A stretch of 38,682 bases of DNA, from contig JAAAUF010000339.1 of NCBI GenBank assembly GCA_015499985.1, positions 1-38,682 on the forward strand, read 5' to 3'. The position numbers and the translations under genes were made by a program. Shown here piece after piece: positions 32,068-38,682 of this stretch. Below the pieces are notes generated by a model. It did not search any database and had not been told where the DNA came from. It saw only the letters and a list, made by a program, of their open reading frames with translations. The DNA comes from Haplosporangium gracile (Eukaryota > Mortierellomycota > Mortierellomycetes > Mortierellales > Mortierellaceae). Numbering within the stretch: the first letter of the stretch is position 1; each line of letters begins with the position of its first letter.

Positions 32068-34245
32068 GGTAGCTGTAGGGTAGATGGTGGATGAGCTACT
32101 TATGGACACTGAGGCCAGTGTTTTTGTTTTGTGGGGTGAGAAAAACAAAAGGCGGCTGCGTCGATGTATACTCCTCTTCTTCGGCACCCTCTTTCATATG
32201 CATCCACAACACCACCTTCTTCCCTTTATCCAAAATCAAATACAGTATAAAGAAAATGAAAACGGTACCATTCTCCGTTGTTTGATGCTTAATTGTTTTA
32301 TTTATTTATTTTGAAAGACAGCTAGAAACGCCAAAGGGGCAACCGAAAGAGAAAGATAACAGCTAAGCATAGCTGCAGATTCTCCTTCCTCCTCCCATCT
32401 CGCCTCTCCTCTCCCTCACACGACCCGACCGAACCATTCGCCTCTTTACCTCACATAACATCTCTCATGCAGCAGAGCCCTCTCTTTCTTTTCAACCGAT
32501 CGGCCCTTTGTGTCTTTCTGTTTTGACGAGATAGGATGGTCCCAGTAATAAATGCTAGAAAGAGAGGATCCGTCTAAAAGGATACCTTTATTTGGATGGG
32601 GCGGATGGGGAAGAAGATGATATCCTTAATGCGGTGTTACATTACTACTTTATCTCCTTCCGGTTCCCACACTGTTGTACACACCGTGTGTTTTGGAGGA
32701 GGGTCTTTTCATTTCCCTGCGCTTGCATATTTTCTGTCATGAAAGAGGGGGCCCACTAGAAGCAACTTAGAAATAGCGAGCGCCAAGGGGGAGAGTGGAG
32801 AGGGTAAGAAAGAAAAAAGGCAACGGCATGAATGCTCTGTTCTCCTTTTCCTATATCAAAAAAGGGGCATGGACTATTGACATAATGATAAACGACGAAG
32901 CAGCCATGAATAGAACCAGAGAGCCTTGAAGGATAAGGAGGCTGTCCAAGAGGAATAGGTATTTCTACGATGAGTAACAAAGAGGGAGGGCAAGAAGAAG
33001 CCGTTGGGTGAGTGAGGAAGGGTCAAAGAGAAGGGGTTACTTGAGCAGAGGGTATTTAGTCCTACCAGGTGGGCTATTTTTCTGTGAGTAGACAATTGCT
33101 CTTTTTTTTTTTTCTCTTTTGACTTTGAAGGCGGGCCTTCTTTCCTTCACAAAAATGCGTCAGAGACATATCAAAAAAAAAAAAGAGGAGACGAAGCGAG
33201 GGGCGGGAGTACCTTTTCTCTCGTACTATCTGCATTTCCCCGCAATTTTCCTTTATGAACGATATTGGGCAGGTGAAGAGGGGAAGAGAGGAAAAGAAAG
33301 ATGGTGGCCCTCGCTCGCTCTTTGAAAAAAAAGGTAAAAAACTATGCCGTTTAGTTGTCTAAAATAAACATCCGCTTCTTGGTTCAAATGTCCGCTCCCC
33401 TTCTGTTCAGCTGTAGTGCAATAGGAGCCATATCTCTTAGGCGGGGAATAGAGTAGAGATAGAGGAAAAGAGGTACAGAGAGGTGTGCACAGATGGGGTA
33501 AGATAGAAAGAAAGGATTAAAAGCAGGCAGTTCGACAGTCTCCACCTCTTTCTTTCTACAGCGTTCTATGATAGCAACGAGAAGGAGAAAAAAAAGCAAG
33601 GGAAAGAAGGAAATGAGGGGTAAACATGACCAAAGGGGCAGGTGTGACGGATGAACGGAGTATCCACTTTTTTCCTTATGCATTGTTTGCTTGCTTATTT
33701 GTTTGTTTGTTTACATGGTGAGTTGTTCCTTCTTTGTTTTGTATGTGTGTCCTTTTGTCTGGTTGTTTGGTGTGTGTGTGTGCTATTTTATCTTTATTTA
33801 CTCCCAAGTTATTAGCTTGTTCTCGGGTTTACTTTTGCTCATGAAGTGTAGCGTGGTGAACCGTTAGGGTTCTCCTTCCCTGTGATAGCCCTGCCATTGG
33901 CGCAAGACGAGGTCAAAAGACAACGACAGAGACAGCATTGAGACGAATAGGAATCCGTCGCTGTCATTGCTCATTTTATCGATACTATCCCTCCGTATTC
34001 CGATTGAGTTGGTTTTCTATTCAATCAGAGTTGAATTAATTTCTGATGTTTGTTGTTTTATATTGTTTATGTTTATTTGTATTGATTTGTTAAGTGTTGA
34101 TTGCTGGAGGATGCTTTGTTGTTTGTCCCTCTCTTCATTCGTCGTCGTTGTCCGTGGAGATGTTATTCTTCATTCACCCATCACCAATGTTGTTGTCAAT
34201 GCTTCCTTGCTTCTTTCTGTTTGGCCTTTCCTCGAAGAAGTAACA

Positions 34246-34268
34246 TCCATCCGTCCATCCATCCATCC
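34246..34268. repeat. CATC tetranucleotide repeat
   Basis: Six to seven CATC/CGTC units in the region upstream of the purine permease, just before a TATA-like sequence. Confidence 0.75.
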
Positions 34269-34297
34269 CCTCCTTTTCATTTCTCACTTTTTTTGAA

Positions 34298-34305
34298 TAT
34301 AAAAG
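34298..34305 (+). promoter_or_regulatory. TATA-like box upstream of the purine permease
   Basis: TATAAAAG lies 424 bp before the permease ATG. A second TATAAA occurs at 34439-34444, 283 bp before the ATG. Both precede a C/T-rich stretch that runs to the start codon, typical of leaders of well-expressed fungal genes. Which one is used cannot be told from sequence. Confidence 0.4.
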
Positions 34306-34721
34306 CGTATGCCCTTTTTTCGATTTTTTTTTTATTTTCTTTCTCCGCTCAACTGCCTTTCTCCCCCGCCAGCAGCTCTCTCCTTCCTCCTCTTCTTTTC
34401 TCCGCCCCCCTCTCTCTCGTCCCCTCTTTCGCTTTTCATATAAAGGATTCCCTCTTTCCTTTTCTTTTCTCTTTTCACCTTTTTTTTTCTTCTTCTCGTT
34501 CAACCGAGTTCACATATCCTTCGAGGTCCCATTCCTCTCTTTAACCACCCCCCACCCCCCTCCATCCCCCCTCCTTCACAGGACATTTCGTGGTAGAGCT
34601 CCAAATTCGAAAGCACCTCTAACACCGTCTCTTCTTCCCGACCTTCCTTCATCCTTTTACTTCCTCTCTTTCCGCCCCACCAACAACTAACCCAACCCTA
34701 CCAAAACCAACAACAACGACA

Positions 34722-37114
34722 ATGACCTTCTCTGACAGAATCAACCACAGTGTTGCCACCTCCAAGGTCGGCAAGTACTTCCGCTTGGAGGGTTCCGGAG
34801 CTCGTCGTGAGCGTGCCGGCTCCAAGTTCATAACCGAGATCCGCGCCGGTCTGACTACCTTCGTCGCCATGGTAATACCCCTCTTCATCTCCCTCTCTTC
34901 ATCTATCTCAGCAATAATAGCGACAACTGCAACAACAAGCCAGTCAATCAAGAAAACCAAACAATCGTTCATTTACCCTATCTCTGGAAACTGAATTTGG
35001 ACGAATGAGGCCAGCTGAGTCTCTTTCCTTTGCTCTCATCCGTTTCTGTTCCACTCGACAACAACAACAACAACAACAACCACTTCTTTTCCTTCCCTTC
35101 CTATTCTTTTCTTGTCACTTTTCCCACTTTCCTCTTTTTCCCCTCTCGCCCGCCTCACCCCTATTGCTCTCTTTTATCGAACCCGATACTTTGCTATGTA
35201 TCTTGTCATAGTTGTGGGCGCTCTTTTTTAATTTTCGAACAACACCAAGGAAACAACAACAACAAGCTTCCAACCCTGCATAATGCTACTATCGGATCAT
35301 TATTTTTTTGGACATCCGCCCGCCTGTTGCTTCTTGCTTCTGGCCGTTTAGCTGCTATGCGGCTAAAGGAACAAGAAAAACAAGAGCGATCCCGCTAATG
35401 CACCTATGCACCGTTAAACTAATCTTTGCTATCCCTCTCTTTCCTTCCTCTTTCTTTTCCTCTTCCCACACTCCCCTCCTTACCTTCTCATCCCCTATCT
35501 CTCACAACGCGCAATGACGGCCATCATAACAAAAAGGCCTACATTATCTCAGTCAACTCCCTCATTGTGACGGATTCCGGCGGAACCTGTGTCTGCACCA
35601 GCACCACTGACCCCACCTGTCTCACAGATGAGGCTTACAACGACTGTCTTGCCATCCTAAAGCTCGACATGGTCACCGCCACGGCTGCCATTGCCTGCTT
35701 TTCCACTCTATTGATGGGTCTGTTCGCCAACTTGCCCATTGGTCTTGCCCCCGGTATGGGTCTTAATGCCTACTTTGCCTACACTGTCGTCGGTTTCCAC
35801 GGTTCCAACACGATCAAGTACGAGACTGCCGTCGCTGCCGTCTTCATTGAGGGTATCCTCTTCATCCTCCTCTCGCTCTTTGGTGTCCGTCAGTGGCTCG
35901 CCCGTTTGATCCCCCAGTCCATCAAGATCGCCACCGGAGCCGGTATCGGTCTCTACCTCTGCTTCATCGGTCTTCAGTCCTCGGCTGGTATCGGTTTGAT
36001 CGGAAAGGACAGCGCCACCTTGGTCGGCTTGGCCGGATGTGCCCAGAAGGGCGAGGACGGCTTGTGTCTCCCTGGTACCCAGATGGAGTCGCCCACCACC
36101 TGGATCGGTCTCTTTGGTTTCGTTATCATCTCTGTCTGCTTGCTCTTCCGTGTCAAGGGTGCCGTCCTTATTGGAATCTTGGTTGTCTCGATCATGTCCT
36201 GGTTCCGCAACACTTCCTTCACCTACTTCCCCAACACCCCCACCGGTGATGCCAAGTTTGACTTCTTCAAGAAGGTCGTTTCCTTCCACCCCATCCAGTC
36301 CACCATGGCCCAGATGGACTTTGGACTCGACAACACCGAGATCTGGATTGCTTTGATCACCTTCTTGTACGTCGATATTATGGATACCACCGGTACCCTT
36401 TACTCCATGGCCAAGTTCGGAGGCTACATGTACAAGAACGGTGACTTTGACGGTTCGACCGCTGCCTTCCTCTGCGATGCCACCTCCATCACCGTTGGTG
36501 CCGTTTTTGGTGTCCCTCCCGTCACTGCCTTTGTCGAGTCCGGCGCCGGTATCACTGAGGGTGGTCGCACTGGTCTCACCTCGATCACCACCGCCTTCTT
36601 CTTCTTCATCTCGCTCTTCTTTGCCCCCATCTTTGCCTCCTTCCCCCCATGGGCTACCGGTCCTGCCCTGATGGTCGTCGGCTCAATGATGGTCAAGTCT
36701 GTCCGCTCCATCAACTGGGACTATGTTGGAGACGCTATCCCCGCCTTCTTGACCATCGCCCTCATGCCCCTCTCGTACTCGATCGCCTACGGTCTCATTG
36801 CCGGTATCGGTTCCTATGCTGCCATCAACGGAATCGTCTACATCCTCGAGCTCATCTCGGGCGGCCGCATTGCCCCCGAGGACAAGGATCTCCGTGAACC
36901 CTGGATCACCGAGGGCTTCACCTGGTCCAACGTCCTCCCTGGCTGGATCCAGAAGCTCGTCTGCAAGGCCCGTGGCGAGATCTATGTTGACCCTCTTGAT
37001 GTCATCGAGGAGGAGGAGCGTCTTGAGCGTGAGGCTGCTGCTGCTGCCGAGCACTCTGATGCCAAGATCGATCTTGACCACCACCACGGAGGCCATGAGA
37101 TTCCCAAGTATTAA
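34722..37114 (+). CDS. AzgA-type purine (adenine/guanine/hypoxanthine) permease
   Basis: Two exons, 34722-34871 and 35537-37114, give 575 residues, the usual length of the AzgA subgroup of the NCS2 purine transporters. These plasma-membrane proteins import adenine, guanine and hypoxanthine with protons. The N-terminus (VGKYFRLEGSGARRERAGS) and the FVAMAYIISVN motif that spans the splice junction are characteristic. Helix motifs include PIGLAPGMGLNAYFAY, TFLYVDIMDTTGT and VESGAGITEGGRTGLTS. N127, D330 and E384 occupy the positions that correspond to residues reported as essential in Aspergillus AzgA (from memory). Roughly 12-14 hydrophobic segments are visible. The C-terminal tail is charged with an Ala run and an HHHGGH cluster. 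Codon use is strongly biased to C-ending and GGT/GTC codons, suggesting high expression. The gene stands alone, with 8.1 kb of non-coding DNA upstream. Confidence 0.93.
34872..35536 (+). other. Long intron of the purine permease (665 bp)
   Basis: The donor is ATG|GTAATA and the acceptor is AACAAAAAG|GCC. The intron interrupts the conserved AMAYII motif between codons 50 and 51 with no frame effect. It is CT-rich with several CAA repeats near 35060-35080 and 35250-35265. Other introns in the window are about 85-170 bp, apart from that of the LRR gene. Confidence 0.85.
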
Positions 37115-37158
37115 GTAACAGATGTTTGTTTGTGCTTTTCTTAGTTACCATCTCTCTA

Positions 37159-37476
37159 TCAATTTAAAAGAAAACCCTCCCATTTGTAATTATTAAAACG
37201 TGCTTTTTGGCCACGATAATAAAATCCAGAAAACCCCATTTCAAAGACATCCTCTTTTTGCTTTTCATTGGTGTTGTTAACTGACAATGCTGCCTTGTGC
37301 TCGATTTCTAGTGCTTTTTTGATCATACAATCAGCTTGACGCTTACTTTGAAAGGCCGCTTTGTTACCGTGGCAAGTGAGACTAAAAAAAATTGGCGGCA
37401 CATCAGAATATGACAGCGCATTGCAAAGACATGTTTTGGAGTCGTATTTTTGTTGGCGCACTAACACGCCATTCAT
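37159..37476 (-). CDS. Uncertain 105-residue open frame
   Basis: An ATG-initiated frame on the minus strand, convergent with the permease gene and ending 45 bp from its stop. The translation has balanced composition without low complexity, several Cys and aromatic residues, and ends in YYRGQKARFNNYKWEGFLLN. I do not recognise it. A plus-strand two-exon reading (37352-37499 and 37623-37687) overlaps it, and at most one of the two is likely real. It could also be a decayed gene fragment. Confidence 0.25.
   Translation of the reverse strand: MNGVLVRQQKYDSKTCLCNALSYSDVPPIFFSLTCHGNKAAFQSKRQADCMIKKALEIEHKAALSVNNTNEKQKEDVFEMGFSGFYYRGQKARFNNYKWEGFLLN
37218..37223 (+). terminator. Candidate poly(A) signal of the purine permease
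   Basis: AATAAA about 104 nt past the TAA of the permease gene on the same strand. Spacing is plausible for a fungal 3' UTR. Confidence 0.45.
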
Positions 37477-37928
37477 TTCACATACCCCACGATATCATGG
37501 TGAGGAGATTCTGTTTCCTTTCATATGTAATAGACACTTGTTTTTTTTTATCTGTTTGTCTTTAAAACCTCCATTGTCATTGCACAGAGACCACTTTCTT
37601 ATTTTTTTTGTGTATCAAATAGGCAGCTACGCCGGCAATATCGGAGCTGCGGATGACATCCTTTATGACCTTCATCTTGAGCTTTAGTTTTCGGACCACC
37701 TTTTCTCGAATAGAAAAATAAACATCAAGGACGATCTGATTGCAATTAATAAGGCCTATTCGCGTCGAACTATCATATTCTTTTTCGTGAATTAATCTTC
37801 GAATGATGAATTTTTTAATAGGGAGCGTTGCCCTTTTATATAAGGTCGAGTAATGGATATGAATGGCTTATAAAAAAAAAGTCGGATTCGGCATTCTTAT
37901 GACGATGAGGATTTCTAGCTTTTTTTGC

Positions 37929-37952
37929 TTTTTTTTTTTTTTTTTTTTTTTT
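37929..37952. repeat. 24-base poly(T) tract
   Basis: Homopolymer in the flank after the permease gene. Around it, AT-rich sequence carries no supported gene from 37690 to the end repeats. Confidence 0.9.
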
Positions 37953-38394
37953 GGCACCGTTTTTGAGAGATGAGAATTTTTCTGGTGAGTTAGTGATATT
38001 CGTGTTTTTGTGTCGTGTCTTTTTCAAAAACTCGCTCAACTCGGCTCTTCCACGTTAAAAATGTCGACTCAATGATTTTTCAAATAACCCATCTTGAAGC
38101 ACGGATCAAGGAGTCTGACATGTAACTATGTACTATATTTAAAGGAAAGAAGTACCTTGTGGCAATCAAGCGTTCATAGCGACGAGGTCACGTCGTTGAT
38201 GCTTTGTTCACTTATACTCATCTTTTCTCTCTTAAGGGGTGTTATATGTATTCTAATCTCAGTTACGCGTTTTATGATATCAGTTTCGACGTGTCTGCTA
38301 CGCGTCCTTTTTTTTTAGATCGTCATTCATTGTGTATGATACGCATTATTTTTACTTCTTTTAATTGCGTTGTTGTGTGTGTGTGTGTGTTTTT

Positions 38395-38514
38395 GAGAGT
38401 ATGGATATGAGGATGAGGAGAGGGGGCAAGCGGCCTCTATTTGCCACCGTTTTCTTTCCTTTCCCTTTCCTTCTTCCCTCTCGTCCCTAGCTTTGCTTTG
38501 CTAGACCGATAAGA
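38395..38514 (+). repeat. Window-end repeat, copy 1
   Basis: Starts at GAGAGTATGGATATGAGGAT after a GT-rich tract, passes GAGAGGGGGCAAG and TATTTGCCACCG, then a CTTTCCC-rich stretch, and ends at GCTAGACCGATAAGA. The next copy starts about 156 bp later with the same order of elements. No open frame of note. Confidence 0.85.
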
Positions 38515-38550
38515 AGACGTTGGAAGAGAGAAAGAGACGCGACCGTGTTT

Positions 38551-38682
38551 ATGAGTATGGCTATGACGATGAAGAGAGGGGGCAAGTGACCTCATTTGCC
38601 ACCGTTTTTTTCTTTCCTTTCCCTTTCCCTTTCCCTTTCCCTTTTTCCCTCGCCCTTGCTTTGGTTTGTTAGACCAATAAGA
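38551..38682 (+). repeat. Window-end repeat, copy 2
   Basis: Repeats the elements of copy 1: GAGTATGGCTATGACGAT, GAGAGGGGGCAAG, TTTGCCACCG, an expanded CCCTTT hexamer array at about 38617-38645, and TTAGACCAATAAGA at the very edge. An inverted relative lies at 1-85. Confidence 0.85.

Larger units (their letters stand above)
26582..34721. other. 8.1 kb gene-poor stretch
   Basis: No open frame here combines an ATG, usable length and protein-like composition. Visible content: homopolymers, C-runs at 28360-28371 and 29382-29398, GA repeats at 28979-29008 and 30203-30244, a CT repeat near 29519, a perfect inverted repeat at 32044-32067, CATC repeats at 34246-34268, and pyrimidine-rich DNA before the permease gene. 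I saw no tRNA, rRNA or transposon coding sequence. The first few hundred bases probably hold the 3' UTR of the deacetylase gene and the last few hundred the promoter of the permease gene. Confidence 0.5.

Noticed and set aside
31963..32187. Minus-strand 74-residue frame with partly protein-like sequence
   Set aside because: It starts at GTG rather than ATG, has no flanking splice support and overlaps the inverted repeat.
33360..33410. GGTTCAAAT-like B-box considered as a tRNA
   Set aside because: No matching A-box, acceptor stem or anticodon arm can be built around it.
26582..34721. Search for CRISPR-like arrays or clustered direct repeats with spacers
   Set aside because: Only microsatellites and homopolymers were found; no regularly spaced repeats.
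35708..36289. Minus-strand 193-residue frame opposite the purine permease
   Set aside because: It is an antisense artefact of the strong codon bias of the permease gene.
38617..38645. CCCTTT hexamer array considered as telomeric repeat
   Set aside because: It does not match the common fungal telomere unit TTAGGG, it is short, and it sits inside the repeated end unit.

Overview
The window looks like nuclear DNA of an early-diverging filamentous fungus, most likely Mortierella-like (Mortierellomycotina); this is inferred. The basis is multi-exon genes with 85-170 bp GT-AG introns, protein-coding regions rich in Asn/Gln/Thr/Ser homopolymers, long pyrimidine tracts in leaders, and a gene set (AzgA purine permease, RNI-like LRR protein, HDAC8-class deacetylase, EPG5-like autophagy tether) of a kind I associate with Mucoromycota. 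No viral, bacterial or plasmid features were seen. The two ends of the window carry inverted copies of the same short repeat, so the window may be a complete scaffold that broke at a dispersed repeat. Layout: 1-525 repeat end and 3' flank; 526-3568 (-) an eight-exon Arb2-domain protein with a C-terminal AT-hook; 3893-8889 (-) a two-exon leucine-rich-repeat protein with an F-box-like C-terminus; 9908-14314 (-) a single-exon 1468-residue acidic, low-complexity protein I do not recognise; 14506-14700 a poly(T) tract, a 9-N assembly gap and an exon-like fragment; 15139-24373 (-) a four-exon 2975-residue EPG5-like protein; 24374-24703 a short divergent promoter; 24704-26581 (+) an eight-exon class I histone deacetylase of the HDAC8/Hos1 type with all catalytic residues; 26582-34721 an 8.1 kb stretch with no gene I can support but many simple-sequence tracts; 34722-37114 (+) a two-exon AzgA-type purine permease; 37115-38682 unresolved short coding candidates and tandem copies of the end repeat. 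The genes do not form a pathway or a cluster. They are ordinary housekeeping or regulatory genes: a chromatin deacetylase, an Arb2-type nuclear factor, an autophagosome-lysosome tether and a purine transporter. The only close pairing is EPG5-like/HDAC8-like, transcribed head-to-head from a 330 bp intergenic segment. Exon boundaries were worked out by hand from splice consensus, reading-phase continuity and protein conservation. Each multi-exon model sums to an exact multiple of three, but none has transcript support. I found no clear previously undescribed system. The most unusual observations are an EPG5 homologue in a fungus with triplicated PSAP motifs, the Arb2/AT-hook fusion that has lost its serine-nucleophile position, the inverted end repeats, and the four-base terminal exon of the deacetylase gene.
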